A stretch of DNA of 64,000 bases from Closterium sp. NIES-65. Its lineage: Eukaryota > Streptophyta > Zygnematophyceae > Desmidiales > Closteriaceae. Made by a program: the position numbers and the translations under genes. The stretch spans positions 124,001 through 188,000 of the forward strand of contig CANXME010001279.1 of the NCBI GenBank assembly GCA_948144175.1, written 5' to 3'. Positions 41,977 through 55,100 of this stretch are shown here, one piece after another (within the stretch, counting starts at the first letter, position 1; each line of letters begins with the position of its first letter). Under the pieces are notes generated by a model that saw only the letters and a program-made list of their open reading frames with translations, did not search any database and was not told where the DNA came from.

Positions 41977-44900
41977 TCAAGAAGTGAGCAAGTAAGGCCA
42001 GGTAGGCACAAGACCTAGCAAAGTACAGAAGCGCTGATGATCACAAGGCGGAAGGGCCTTGGTGAAGATATCAGCAGTGTTGGCCTCAGAGGCCACGTAG
42101 GTGAGGCGGAGCTCACCACGCTGCTGCAGCACACGAGCCAGGAAGTAACCGAGAGCAATGTGCTTCGTTCTGTGCTCCAGTATGTGCTCCCGACACAAGG
42201 CCAGCATGGCCTTGTTGTCTACGTACAGAACTGGAGGAGAACGAGGCGGCTCTCCTAGGTCAGTCAGCAGGTAGGTGAGCCAGCGTAGCTCCTGTGCAGC
42301 CATGGCCCCTGCGTAGATCTCATCCTCACAGCTGGAGCTGAGAAGAGAAGACGAGCGAGTAGACCGCCACGAAACAGAGCCGGAACCAAGGCCGAAGGTG
42401 TAACCCTGACACGACCGCTGCGTAGCCTGGTCGTCAGCCCAAGAAGCATCGACGTGACCTGTGAGGACCACTGGACGTCGCCCTCCAAGCACTAGCCCCA
42501 TGCCCGACGTACTGCACAAGTAGCGCAACACCCTCTTCGTTGCAGCCATGTGCTCTGGTCGGTGTCTCCCAGGAGCAACATAGCGTGCTAAGATGCTAAG
42601 AGGGTATGCAAGGTCAGGTCGTGTGCAGGTCATCAGATACATGAGGCAGCCAACAAGCTCTGGGTACGGGCCACTCGGCTCTACGGACTCATCTGAAGGC
42701 ACAGCTGAGAGCAACTGGCGAGAGGAGTAGCCTGAGGCGAGGAGTACGTGAAGCCGAAGCGCTGAAGGACCTGCTGCACCATGTGTGACTGAGTCAGGGT
42801 AATGGTGCGCTGTGCTTTGTCCCGGGTGATCTGCAAGCCAAGGTAGCTGCGCAGTTCACCCAGGTCAGTGCACGTGTGTCTCTTGTGCAGCTTTGACTTC
42901 ATGTAGGCGAGTCCAGCAGTGTCAGCAATGGCAAAGACCAAGTCGTCGATGTATACGAGGATGTAGAACGGCGGCAAAGAGGTGTCGTTGCGCAGAAATA
43001 GCGACGGGTCGGCTGTAGAAGGAGCAAACCCAAGAGCCGCAAGTGTAGTCCTCAGTGTGTCGTGCCACTCACGGGGTGCCTGGCGGAGACCGTAGACTGG
43101 CCGCCGGAGGCTCCACTGGGTACCAGGAGGGAACAAACCAGTGAAGTCAAGTGGGCAGCGCAGCCAAATCTCCTCGTGCAGGCTGCCCTGCAGGAAAGTT
43201 GTGCTTAAGTCAAGAGAGTGAAGCTCTTAGTCACGCTGAGCGGCTATGTGCAGCAGCACCCGAAGAGTGGTCATCTTCGGGGTGGGAGAGAAGGTCTGAA
43301 AGTAGTCAACTCCTAGCCGCTAACTGAAAGCTCGAGCCACGTAACGCGCCTTGAAGACAGGCGGAGAGCGCAGCGGCCGCTACACCCTGAAAATCCACAT
43401 GCCACTGACGATGTTCGCCCCAGGTGGGGGAACCTCGTCGACGTAGATGCCTGTGGACTTCTAGGAAGCCATCTTTGCGTCCATGGCTGACTGCCACTGA
43501 GAGGAGTAGGGACCCTCGATCGCCTCAGCGCACGATCGACAAGTCGGGATGTTTGGTGCATCCGAGTCTTCCTCAGGGGCAATCAGCGTGGACACGAGAT
43601 GGGGCAAAGCAGCAGCAAAGCACTGGAACTCCTCCTGCGTGTCCTCAAGGACGTCCGTGCTAAGAGCACACTCACCCCCGACAGACGCAGGACACACAGA
43701 CTTAGACTCAGCCACGAGACTAGCAGTGTATTCTAGACGACAGTGAGCAGCGAAGTCGACAAGCTCAGCAACTAAGGGAAACGCAGCAGTGGACTCAAAA
43801 GAAGGGTCAGTGACAGCAGTAGCAAGAAGGCGCGTGACCGAAGGACTAGCTGCACGAAGGGAGTCAGACTCCGGGTCAGCAAGAGTAGGAAGAGAGGACT
43901 TTGGAGGAGACGGCAACGGGACATGCAGAGGAGCAGTGGAAGGACGCAGTGCCATCTCGTGTGCGGGGGACCGTAGGAGGACGCGGACGCGCAGCACGAT
44001 GACTAGTGCGAGCAGCACGAACAGGCGACGCAGGACGAGACGTAGGCTCACAACGCTCAGCAAGACCTCCAGTAGGACCAGTGTAGGGAGAAGGAGCAGG
44101 TAGAGGGGAGGCGGGCTGTAACTGTGACTGCGACTATACAGGGTGTGGACACTCTAAGGAAGGAGCAAGACCAGGAGAGGGCGGGAGACCAAGAACCTGC
44201 TCCAAGAGCAGAACGAAGTACGCCCTCGGCCGCTCAGCGCCTCCAGAACCAGCAAGGACGGCACCACTACCCCTAGCGGCAGCACCAGCGCCAGCAGCAC
44301 CTCCAGCTCCACCAGCACCAACTCCAGCACCCTCAGAAGCACCAGCACCAGAAGCACCACCAGCGCCAACACTCCCAGCAGCTCTAGCTCCGGCAGCACC
44401 AACTCGAGTAGGACCGTCAGCTCCAGCAGCCTCAGCAGCACCCCCTGACGCACCAGCGCCAGTAGAAACACCAGCGCCAACACCCCCAGCAGCTCCAGCT
44501 CTAGCAGCACTAGTATCGCCAGCAGCTCCAGCAGGACCAACTCCAGTAGCCCCAGCAGCACCCCCAGTCTCAGCAGCACGTCTCCAACGGCGGGCAAACC
44601 ACTCGCGCAGCTCCTGTGGAGAGAGTGGCTCCCGCCTCGACGAAGTACCGCCGACGGCCACACTAGCAGACCCAGCGCCCCCAGGCTCGGCACCCCCAGG
44701 CTCCGCACCTCCAGGCTCTGCACCCCTAGGCTCCGCACCCCCAGACCCAGCACCCCCAGGCTCAGCACCCCCAGACTTAGCACCCCCAGTCTCAGCACCC
44801 CCAGTCTCAGCATCCCCAGTCTCAGCACCCCAAGGCTCAGCACCTCTAGCAGCACCAGAGTCAACAGCTACCTCGACAGGCTTGACTGCGTCTACCTGGG

Positions 44901-46210
44901 ATACACCTGACGGGGCAGGACCCTGAGGGGGGAGAGGGTCTACCGGGGGAGGACCTGGTGCAAAGAAGAGCGGCGGCGGGGGAAGAGGCGCAGTCCGGTA
45001 GGGGAAGAGACGGTAGTAAGGCACCGACTCGTCAAAGGTGACGTCCTGGGTAGACAGAACACGGCGCGAGGTGGGGTGGTAAAACTGCCACCCAGGCGCA
45101 TCAGGGGGGAAGCCAAGGAAGACGCAGGGAACAGCACAGGGGGACAGCTTGTCCGCAGACAAGTCGCGGACAAACGCCGGAGATCCCCAGACCCGAAACG
45201 CAGACGCATCGCCAACCATCCCGGTCCACCGCAAGGCGGGGGAGGTCTCTGGCAAGGAGACCCGGGGCTGAAGGTTGAGCTGATGCGCAGCGTACTGAAC
45301 CGCGAACGGCCACAGAAAATGGGGGGCAACCGCATGCATCATGGACGTACGAGAAACGTCCATGACCATGCCAATGCGGCGCTCAGCAATCCCATTTCGT
45401 TCTGGAGAGGCCGGAAGCGTGAAGGTTTGGCGGATGCCCTGTGCACGACAGAAGGCTCCCAGACGGGCAGAGGAAAACTCCCAGCCATTGTGTAAGTGCA
45501 GACGCAGAACAGGAAAGTCGAGCCGAGGCTCTCTCTGAGCTGGAGACGAGCTGCGCGGATTCAATCGATCAACACCTCAGTGACGTCACCCTTGTTGCGC
45601 AAGGGGAAGACTGTGGTGTAACGCGAGTAGTCGTCAACCACCAGCAGGAAGTAGCGCTCGGGCCCCTACCCATTGACGCGGGCTGGGCCCCACACGTCCA
45701 TGTGGAGAGTCTGCAGCGGAGCCTCTGTCGGAGGAAACTCGGAGGACTGAGGGGCGACGCGCTGTTGCCTCTCGATGCAGGGGACGCAGGTAGGGCGAGG
45801 CCCCGGAGGTAGCGAAGGGAGAGACCGAGGGAGACTAGAGATAAGGACACGGGAGGCCATGCCTCGGAGACAAGGCAGGGAGGGGTGACCAAGGCGGTGG
45901 TGCCAAAGGAGAGTCTAGTGAGACAGCAGACGACACGAGCAGGGAGCAGACTCAGGACCAGACCTGGACGCTGCAGCAAACACCTGACTCGACGCAGCTA
46001 CCTGGGCAGACTTAGCAGCCAGAGGAGACTCAATAGTAAGGGTGTACAGGCTCGACCCTGGCCGACGGGTGAATGTGGCCAAGTGTCGGCCTGTCCAAGC
46101 ACACGTGCAGTGGATCACTCGCTGACTCGCAGGAGTGAACTAGTCAACCCCCCTATCCTGTAGGTCTGCTCCACTCACCAAGTTCGTAGCGAACGAGGGG
46201 AGGTAGAGAC
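41977..46210 (-). pseudogene. pol: copia B pol: integrase, reverse transcriptase, RNase H, broken
   Basis: The GAG-pre-integrase lies in 46118-45569 over changing frames. The integrase core is in 45564-44134 (LRLHLHNGWEF in place of LRLHSDRGGEF, then ERNGIAERRIGMVMDVSRTS), then G-A-E-P and Ala/Gly repeats (44250-44860). Reverse transcriptase spans 44063-43461 and 43136-42681, with intact YIDD (about 42945) and the GLRQAPREWHDTLRTTL block. RNase H is in 42714-41977 with SSSCEDEIYAGAMAAQELRW and TKHIALGYFL. Stops include TAG for TGG after EMAS and TAA for TAC before ELHSLD. One integrase aspartate is lost. Confidence 0.85.
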
Positions 46211-46211
46211 C

Positions 46212-47945
46212 TCACAGGGTGCCAGAGGGGGCTGCCGAGCACGGTAAGACAGTGGAGAAGCTAGCAAGGACAGGACCCCCAGAGGGGTCTGTCAGGAAGA
46301 CTGCAACCGGCCGATTGAGCGGCGTAAGAGTGGTGCGGTCTCGAAAGAAGGAGCGGGACGCACCCGAGTCAAGGGTGAAGGTGTGGAAGGCCTGAGCCGG
46401 CGTAGTACCTGAGAGAGCAGACTCACCCGCACCTGGGGCAGCACACGCACTGGCACCTGGGGCAGCAGACGCACTAGCACCTGGGGCAGCAGACGCACTA
46501 GCAACTAGAGCAGCAGCCTCACCAGCACTTAGAGTAGTGGTCTCAATGCTTGGGTCAGGCGGTACACACAGGTAACAGTCACCCTCAACACTAGTAGTTA
46601 CAGAATACATGGCAGCAAGGATAGCATCATAGTCAAGATCAAAGACGGCAACCCCCGCCCTAGACAGATCTCCCCAGCGAGGGATCTCTGACGCCTCAGG
46701 GAACTGGCGACGCCACACGTCCGTCAGGCGACCAAAGCAGCGCTGGGTGGAGTGCGGGCCTCCGCACTGCTCACCAGCTCGGTCGCTAGTACGGAGGACG
46801 TAAGTGCAGGGACCAAAACCCCCACCGCGCTGACGCGCAGTGTACCACTCACGAAGCTGCTGAGGGGACAGGGTCACACCACTCCGCTGCTGCTGGCGCG
46901 GACCACCACCTGAGCCACTCCTCTGCGCAGAGTCGCGACCCGATCCACCACCGCCGCAGCCGCCGCCGCCTCCGCCGCCTCCTCCACCTCCGCCTCCTCC
47001 GCCACCTCCGCCGCCTCCGCTCCCTCCGCCACCACCACCGCCTCCACCGCCTCCACTGCTGCTGCCGCCGCCGCCACCCCCGGCACCACTCCCACCACCA
47101 CCCCCACTCCCTCCACTGCCTCCACCACCACCTCCACCGCCCCCTCCAGCGCCCTTACCCCCCTTGCCCTTGCCTGTGCAGCGTCTCCCGCTCGGGGCAG
47201 ACGCAGCGCCGACCGACTCGAAACTAACGAGGTCGGCCGCAGCAGCAGAGGCAACAGAGGGCAAGAGGGGGGAGGGAGAACACCCCTCAAAGACGGGGGT
47301 GCGAGGGTCACCACGAGAGGCTCCTACAGCGACTATACTCTTCTCTTCTGCTAGGAGGGCCTTCTCGAGGAGGTCAACGGTGAGAGTGGTGGGGCAAACT
47401 GAGAGGAAGTGGTCCCTGACTACGCGGAGAGAGTCAGGGAGCCGGTTGACTATGTAGTAGAGGGTGATGTACATGGGGGGGGGGTTCTTGGCGCAGAACT
47501 CAGCAGGAAGCGCAGCGCGGCAGCGAGTGTCAATAGTGCGGAGGTGCGTAATGAGGTCAGCAACTGTGGGAAAGGCAGCAAGGTCAGGGAAGAGGTACGG
47601 TAGCATGAGGCGGCTTAGTGCAGCAGTGGCAGGGGAAGAGTAGCGTGCAACTAGAGCGTCGTACAAGGTCTGAGCACTCTTGTACAGGCTAAGGTGTGCA
47701 CGCTCAGTGGTCGGTAAGTGGCGGCGCACAGCAAGGCGAGCAGTGGCATCATGCGTGGCCCACTGTGAGCGAACAGTGGCGTCAGCATCAGCAGCAGGGG
47801 CAGGAGAGGCACCGGAAGTGAGGTCAAACAGGGAGAGACCATCTGCCCTATCGCACTGTAGGAAAAGCTGAAGATCATCTACCCAGACCTCAAAGTCAAC
47901 TGCCCGACCCTCAGTGTCAAAGGTGAGAACACTAGGGGAGGCCAT
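46212..47945 (-). CDS. gag: copia B gag-protease frame, intact
   Basis: A 577-residue open frame starts MASPSVLTFDTEGRAVDFEV. The gag capsid region (about 1-245) has the family blocks VDDLQLFLQCDRADG, LYDALVARYSSPATAALSRL and YYIVNRLPDSLRVVRDHFL. About 60 residues of polyglycine follow (near 46940-47150). The zinc motif is CTYVLRTSDRAGEQC-GGP-H-STQR-C, and the protease core is FTLDSGASRSFFRDRTTLTP near the end. It ends soon after PSGTL where relatives continue into integrase, so a stop or frameshift separates it from the rest of pol. Confidence 0.85.
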   Translation of the reverse strand: MASPSVLTFDTEGRAVDFEVWVDDLQLFLQCDRADGLSLFDLTSGASPAPAADADATVRSQWATHDATARLAVRRHLPTTERAHLSLYKSAQTLYDALVARYSSPATAALSRLMLPYLFPDLAAFPTVADLITHLRTIDTRCRAALPAEFCAKNPPPMYITLYYIVNRLPDSLRVVRDHFLSVCPTTLTVDLLEKALLAEEKSIVAVGASRGDPRTPVFEGCSPSPLLPSVASAAAADLVSFESVGAASAPSGRRCTGKGKGGKGAGGGGGGGGGGSGGSGGGGGSGAGGGGGGSSSGGGGGGGGGGGSGGGGGGGGGGGGGGGGGGGGCGGGGSGRDSAQRSGSGGGPRQQQRSGVTLSPQQLREWYTARQRGGGFGPCTYVLRTSDRAGEQCGGPHSTQRCFGRLTDVWRRQFPEASEIPRWGDLSRAGVAVFDLDYDAILAAMYSVTTSVEGDCYLCVPPDPSIETTTLSAGEAAALVASASAAPGASASAAPGASACAAPGAGESALSGTTPAQAFHTFTLDSGASRSFFRDRTTLTPLNRPVAVFLTDPSGGPVLASFSTVLPCSAAPSGTL

Positions 47946-48985
47946 GACAGCAGCAGACAGGCAGTGAGTACAGTGGGGCGGGGCAATGCAGTGGCAGAGA
48001 CGCTGCTCTTACCAGGCAAGTGGGGCGGTCCCGGGCAGGCCGACAGGCGGCAGCGCCTCAGCTGTAGTGCGGCTCGGCGGCTCGGCTGCAGGGCGGCTCG
48101 GCAGTCGCGCGGCGCGGCTGCAGGGCGCCTCGGCTGTCGGGCAGCTCGGCGGTTGGGCGGCTCGGCTGCTCGGCGGCTCGGCTGCTTGGCGGCTGGGCTG
48201 CTCGGCGGCTCGGGCGCTGGGCGGCTGAGTGGCGACGGGGCCGTGGAAGGGCACCGACGGGGCCGGTGAGAGGGCGGCGATGGGCCGCTGAAAGGGCGGC
48301 GACGGGCCGCTGAAAGGGCGGCGACTGGGCCGCGGAAGGGCGGTGACGGGGCTGCTGAAGGGCGGCGACGGGGCCGCGGAAGGGCGGCGACGGGGCCGCT
48401 GAAAGAGCGGGCGGCGACGGCGCCGCTGAAAGGGCGGCGACATGGCCGCTAAAAGGGCGGCGACGGGGCCGCGGAAGGGCGGCGATGGGGCCGCTGGAGT
48501 GCGGCGACGGGGCCGCAGAAGGGCGGCGCCAGTGGGGGCCGCGGAAGGGCGGCTACGGGTCCGCGGAAGGGGGGCGTCGGGGCCGCGGGAGGGCGGCGAC
48601 GGGGCCGCTGCAAGGGCGGGTGGCAAGGCCGTGGAAGGGCGGCGATGGGGCCGCGGAAAGGTGGCGACGGGGCTGCTGAAAGGGCACCAACGAGGCCACT
48701 GAAAGGGCGGTGATGGGGCCGCGGAAAGGGCAGCGACGGGGCCGCGGAAAGGGCAGCGACGGGGCCGCGGAAAGGGCGGCGTCGGGGCCGCTGAAAGGGC
48801 GGCGACGGGGCCGCGGAAAGGTGGGCCGCGAGGGCGGCTCGACGGGGCCGTGAGGACGACGCGACGGGGCCACTAGGGGCCGTGAGGGAAGTCACACGGG
48901 GCGCGACTCGGGCAGGGGCCAAGCGCGCTCCGGGCAGGAAAAAAATGGTTGGTGGGCGCTAGGAACAGTTCCCACGGGGGAACCT
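47946..48985. repeat. copia B leader: GC-rich minisatellites and hairpin
   Basis: Positions 48050-48235 hold GGCTCGGCGGCTCGGCTGC-type repeats. Positions 48230-48870 hold units of GGGGCCGCGGAAGGGCGGCGAC or GGGGCCGCTGAAAGGGCGGC (about 21-24 bp). Next to the PBS a hairpin GTTCCC-CCGT-GGGAAC is present on the element strand. Confidence 0.8.
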
Positions 48986-48996
48986 GCTCTATACCA

Positions 48997-49125
48997 TGTG
49001 AGAATTAGAACGAGAATGATTGAATTATGAAAGATTTGGGTACAAGTACTAACCCTAATTGGGTTGTACCCCTTGTGGGCTATCCCACTACAGCCTACAC
49101 AAATGTATAAGCTATTATGTTCTGA
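48997..49125 (-). repeat. 5' LTR of copia B
   Basis: The LTR is 129 bp, starts TGTGAGAATTAG and ends GTTCTGA, then runs into A. Confidence 0.82.
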
Positions 49126-51796
49126 AAAAAAAAGCCTTTAGAAATTATTCAGGTACCTGAGAAGTTGGGCAAAGTACTACGGAGCGTAGAAAAGGGTCGT
49201 GTGTTCCGTGGAGTTAATATTGTCTCCCCGCAGCACTGTGTTAAGGCTCCCCGTTGCCCACAGGTGAAGCCTACACAGCTGCCAAGGCTTAGAGGAGACA
49301 TCCAGGCTACGGAGAAATTATACAAGCCTCGGAAAATCCTCCTACCCCCCAGGTGAAGTTGGAAAGCGCTGAGTTTGGTATAGGAAAAAGGGAAGGTATT
49401 AAGCTTGATGTACCCTATGATCCTATTAACGAGACCCTCTTTGGCTACTCAGCGCAGAAGAAACCACTACTCCTCGAGGTGTTATGCAATGGGCGACGCC
49501 TCCAGGCACTGGTGGACAGCGGTGCATCTCACTCGGTGTGTGACCGCGGAGCATTGGAGAAAATTGGAGAGAAGGCGGAAGAGACTTAGTTTTCAGCAAC
49601 CATGGTGGACGGTACAAAGCTTCCTATCCACGGCGAAGCATCACTGCAGCTGCACATAGGTGCGTTGAGGTGGAAGCCGAAGCTACCAGTCACCAACATC
49701 AAAGGATTAGATTTTATATTGGGGAGAGATTTTCTGAAGCGGTTCAACCCCGAGATCGATTGGGTCAACAGCAAGGTGTGCATCTACAACAACGGGAAGC
49801 GGATAGCACTGCAAAGCTGGACGGATACAGGGGACGTACCTGAAACGACACTGGCACGGTTCGAACACACGGTGAACAAGAGTAACACGGGTTACCTAGC
49901 ACTGGTCATGACAACAGCAGAGGAGGAGAAGCCGAGTTCCGAGCTCCCAGCAGTAGTAAAGGAGGTCTTGGAGCAGTACAAGTATATAATGCCCAACGAC
50001 CTACCTGCAGGCGTACCTCCAGCACGCACCCACGAGCACGAGATCGTGGAGGAACCAGGTGCGAAACCCGTCTCACGTGCACCATACCGACTGAGTCCGA
50101 ATAAACTGACACACATGAAGAAACAGGTAGAGTATCAACTAGACAGACAACTGATCCGCCCATCCACCTCCCCCTACGGTGCACCAGTTCTCTTCACTCC
50201 AAAACCAGATGGCAGTCTACGGAGGTGCATCGACTACCGCGCACTGAACAAACAGACAGTCAAAAACAAATATCCCATACCGCGCATAGACGACCTGTTC
50301 GATCAACTGCGTGGAGCAACAGTCTTCTCGAAGCTGGACCTACGGTCGGGTTACTGGCAAATCAAGATGGCGGACAACTCGATCCACAAGACGGCGTTCC
50401 ATACCAGATACGGCTCCTACGAATACTTGGTGATGCCGTTCGGACTCTGCAACGCACGAGCAACGTTTCAGGCGAAGATGAATCACATCTTACGACCCCT
50501 GCTGGACGAGTGCGTGGTGGTGTACGTGGACGACATTCTCATCTACTCCAAGAACATGAAGGAACACATAAAGCATCTATGGAAGGTATTCGAGATCCTG
50601 CGGAAAAACAAGTTCTACGTGAAGCTGTCGAAGAGCGACTTCGCCCTGAAGAAGGTGCAGTTTTTCGGGCACATGGTGAGTGCCGAGGGCGTACACGTGG
50701 ACCCGCGGAAAATCAAAGCCGTCAAGAAGTGGAAAGTACCGGAGAACGTGAAGGAGTTGCAGCAGTTCCTAGGCTTCACCAACTACTACAACAGGTTCGT
50801 GCCACAGTACGCTAAGATAGCAGCGCCACTGACCGACCTACTGAAAAAGGATACGCCCTACAAATGGGATACCCCTCATCAGCAAGCCATGGAGCAGCTA
50901 CAAACAGCCCTAACTACAGTGCCAGTACTCATCTTACCAGATCCAGAAAAGGACTACGTGGTGGAAGCAGATGCGAGTGACCAGGCAGTCGGAGCAGTAC
51001 TGATGCAAGATCACGGATACGGTTTGCAGCCCATCGCCTACCTTAGTAAGAAACTATACGGAGCAGAACTAAACTACCCCATTCACGACAAGGAAGCCTT
51101 AGCGATAGTCATAGCCTTCAAGGCGTGGAGGTGTTACCTAGAGGGAGCCAAGACTACAGTCTATACTGACCGCTGTAGTCTTAAATACCTGAAGTCGCAG
51201 CCGACGCTCTCACGACGACAAGTGCGGTGGGTGGACTTCCTGGAAACTCACTTCCACTACGACATCGTCTACAAGCCCGGGCTACACAACAAAGTAGACG
51301 CATTGAGCCGCCCCGGACATGTAGCAAGCATCCAGCTCGACGGGATGAACCCTCTACTCAAGGGTCTATTCCAACATGGGTACTCCGTGGACGCAGAGAT
51401 CGCTACAGCACAGACGAAGAAGCTATTACAGTGGGAGAAAGACCTAGCAGTAAGGAAGGGTTCATGAAAGATTTGGGTACCGAATTACACCCCACTACGG
51501 CAGATCCTATTGGAGGAGTTTCACGACGTACCATACGCGGGACATTTTGGGAGCAACAAGACGTTAGCAGGGATAGCAAAGTATTACTACTAGCCCGGGA
51601 TGGCAGCAGACGTGCAGCAGTTCGTCACCTCTTGCGACACGTGACAGCGGATGAAGAGTAGCAAGCAGAAAAAAGCAGGGTTACTTCAGCCTCTACCCGT
51701 ACCGGAGCAGCCATGGCAGGTCGTTAGCCTTGACTTTATCACAGGACTTCGTTCGACCTCACGGGGGCACGATTCCATTCTCGTAGTCATAGATAA
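49126..51796 (+). pseudogene. pol: gypsy E pol: protease, reverse transcriptase, RNase H, integrase start
   Basis: Protease has LVDSGASHSVCDRGAL (about 49508). A TAG at 49587, probably CAG, separates it from the long frame 49602-51467 (621 residues). That frame has [15 protein letters not shown], reverse transcriptase [33 protein letters not shown] and [11 protein letters not shown] (about 50520), then RNase [15 protein letters not shown] and DKEALAIV. Integrase starts in another frame after 51467 with H-DVPYAGH-FG; the W of YYW-PGM is TAG and the last zinc-finger cysteine is TGA. It ends LVVIDN at copia C. Reverse transcriptase and RNase H look complete. Confidence 0.88.
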
Positions 51797-51931
51797 TGTT
51801 GAAATAAACGAACAAGAATGAATGAACCAGTAGTGAAAACAATACAAGTACCTAACCCTAGAATTGTGTACCCCCTATAGGCTAACCCACTGTAGCCTAA
51901 ACAAACACAACAACATATATAATGTTTGACA
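51797..51931 (-). repeat. 3' LTR of copia C
   Basis: The LTR is 135 bp, TGTTGAAAT to GTTTGACA. Confidence 0.95.
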
Positions 51932-52168
51932 CACCCCTATAGGCGAAGTGGGGGAGAACTAGGGGTCACAAGACCAGTCAAGGCAAAGCAAGACAAAACA
52001 AGCTCAGGGTGGATCTCAAGGATACCACACAAATTCCGAGCACAAGCAAGTGGTCACAAGACCAGTTCACATGCAGGTTTATAATAGAACAAGAGGTACA
52101 ATGATCACAACCTAGCAAAAGTAAACATGCAGGTATATATATAGAGAGAGATCACAGTACAAACAGAC

Positions 52169-55100
52169 TCAAGAAGTAAGCAAGTGAGGTCCAGTAGGCA
52201 CAAGGCATAGAAGAGTGCAAAAGTGCTGATGGTCGCAAGGCTGAAATGCCTTGGTGAACACATCAGCAGTGTTGGCCTTAAAGGCCACGTAACGCAGACC
52301 AAGCTGACCACGCTGCTGCAGCTCTCGAGCAAGGAAGTAGCGCAGAGCAATGTGCTTCGTTCTGTGCTCCAGTCTGTGCTCCTGACACAAGGGAATGGCT
52401 GCCTTGTTGTCGACGTACAGCACTGGAGGAGAACGAGGCCGCTCTCCGAGGTCGGTCAGCAAGTAGGTGAGCCAGCGTAGCTCCTGGGCCGCCATGGCTG
52501 TGGCGTAGATCGCAGCCTCACAACTGGAGCTGAGAAGAGAAGAAGAGCGAGTAGAACGCAAAGAAACTGAACCAGAGCCAAGACTGAAGGTGTAACCCTG
52601 AGACGACCGCTGAGTAGCCTGGTCGTCTGCCCAAGAAGCGTCCGAGTGCCCAATGAGAACAACTGGGACTCGCCCTCCAAGCACTAGCCCCATGCCCGAC
52701 GTACTGCACAAGTAGCGCAACACCCTCTTAGCTGCATCCATGTGCTCCTTCCGGTGACGGCCGGGAGCGACATAGCGTGCAAGAATGCTAAGAGGGTATG
52801 CAAGGTCAGGTGGAGTGCGGGTCATCAGGTACATGAGGCAACCCACAAGCTCTGGATACGGGCCACTCGGCTCTATGGACTCATCCGAAGGCAGAGCTGA
52901 GAGCGAGTGACCGGTAGGCAGAGGAGTGGGCTGAGGCGAGGAGTACGTGAAGCAGAAGCGCTGAAGGACCTGCTGCACCATGTGTGACTGAGTCCCGAGT
53001 GATCCGCAAGCCAAGATAGCTTGTCAGTTCACCCAGGTCTGTGCACGTGTGTCTCTTCTGCAGCTCTGACTTCACTGTGGGCGAGTGCCGCAGTGTCAGC
53101 AGTGGCAAAGACCAAGTCGTCGACGTACACGAGGATGTAGAACGGCGGCAGTGAGGTGTCGGTGCGTAGAAACAGCGACGGGTCAGCAGTAGAAGGCGCG
53201 AACCCAAGAGCCGCAATTGTAGTCCTCAGTGTGTCGTGCCACTCACGTGGCGCCTGGCGGAGACCGTAGACTGGCCGTCGGAGGCTCCACTGGGTACCAG
53301 GAGGGAACGACCCAGTGAAGCCAGGTGGACGTCGCAGCCAGATCTCCTCGTGCAGGCTGCCCTATAGGAAAGCAGTGCTGAAGTCAAGAGAGTGGAGCTC
53401 GTAGTCGCGCTGAGCGGCGACGTGCAGCAGAACCCGAAGAGTGGTCATCTTCAGGGTCGGGGAGAAGGTCTGGAAGAAGTCAACTCCCTCTTGCTGACTG
53501 AAGCCTCGTGCAACGTAACGCGCCTTGAAGACAGGCAGAGAGCCCGGCGGCCGCTTCACCCTGAAAATCCACATGCCACTGACGATGTTCGCCCCAGGCG
53601 GGGGAACCTCGTCAACGTAGGTGCCTATGGACTTCCAAGAAGCCATCTCTGTGTCCATGGCCGACTGCCACTGAGAGGAGTAGGGACCGGCCATCGCCTC
53701 TGCGTAAGAGCGTGGGGTCGGGATGTCTGGTGCATCCGGGTCTCCCTCGGGGGCAACAAGCATGGACACGAGATGGGGCAAAGCGGCCGCAAAGCACTCA
53801 AACTCCTCCTGCCTGTCCTCAAGGACATTAGTGCCAAGAGCACAGTCACCCCCGACGGACGGAGGACAGACAGACTCAGACTGAGCAACCAGGCTAGCAG
53901 CGTAGTCTAGACGACAGGTGGCAGCAAAGTCGACAAGCTCAACAACTAAGGAAGACGCAGTAGCGGACTCAAAGGAAGGGTCAGTGACAACAGTAGCCAG
54001 GAGACGCGTGACAGTAGGACTGGCAGCACGAAGAGAGTCTGACCCGGGGTCAGCAAGAGCAGGAAGAGAGGAAGCAGGAGGAGACGGCAGTGGGACACGC
54101 TGTGGAGCAGTGGACGAACGAAGCGCCATCCGGTGAGTGCCTGGGACAGCAGGAAGACGCTGACGCGGGACACGACTACCAGTGAGAGCAGCACGGACAG
54201 GCGACACACGACGAGGCTCAGGCAACGCAGGACGAGACTCAGGCTCACGGCGCTCAGTAAGACCTCCAGTCGGACTAGTGTAAGGAGCAGGACCAGGGAG
54301 AGAGGAGGCAGACGGTAGCTTCGATGGCAGCTGGGCAGACAGAGGACACCCTAAGGAGGGAGGAGGACACGGAGGAGGGAGCTGACCAAGAACCTGCTGA
54401 AGGAGCGGAACGAAGTACGGCCGCGGCCGTGCAGCGACACTAGAACCAGTAGAGACACCCGCACCAGGGTCCTCAGCACCAGCAGCAGCTCCAACGCCCG
54501 GGTCCCCAGCACCAGCACCAGCTCCAACACCTGGGTCCTCAGCACCAGCAGCAGCTCCAACGCCCTGGTCCGCAGCACCAGCAGCAGCTCCAACGCCCGG
54601 GTCCGCAGCACCAGCAGCAGCTCCAACACCCGGGTCCTCAGCACCAGCAGTAGCTCCAACACCTGGGTCCTCAGCACCAGCAGCAGCTCCAACGCCTGGG
54701 TCCGCAGCACCAGCAGCAGCACCAACAGCAGCGAGGTCCGCGACACGAGGCGCGCCACTCCGAAGAGTGCAGCGCCGCTCGTACCACTCACGGATCCGCT
54801 CACGGGAGGGGAGCTCCCGACTAGGAGGAGAAGCACTAGCACCTGTCCCAGTAGTGCGCCCGGCTCCAGAGGTGCCTCTCCTGAGGCTGCAGTACTGTAA
54901 GTACCGCTCACGCAGCTGCTCCGAGGAGAGGGCTCCCCCAGGTGGAAGACTCCAAGGCTCAGTACCTCCAGACTCAGAACCCCCAAACTCCGAACTCTGC
55001 TGCTCAGCACCCCGAAGCTCAGCACCCCCAGGCTCAGCACCCCCAGGCTCCGCACCCCCAGGCTCCGCACCCCCAGGCTCAGCACCCCCAGTCCCGGCAC

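Larger units (their letters stand above)
41647..49125 (-). mobile_element. Ty1/copia retrotransposon B, full length
   Basis: LTRs lie at 41647-41777 and 48997-49125 (about 93% identical over 129 bp). The polypurine tract lies near 41778-41789. The PBS complement GCTCTATACCA is at 48986-48996. A runs at 41642-41646 and 49125-49133 are consistent with an AAAAA target duplication, but the last CA of the 5' LTR is lost. It is inserted in gypsy E between gag and pol. Confidence 0.88.
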
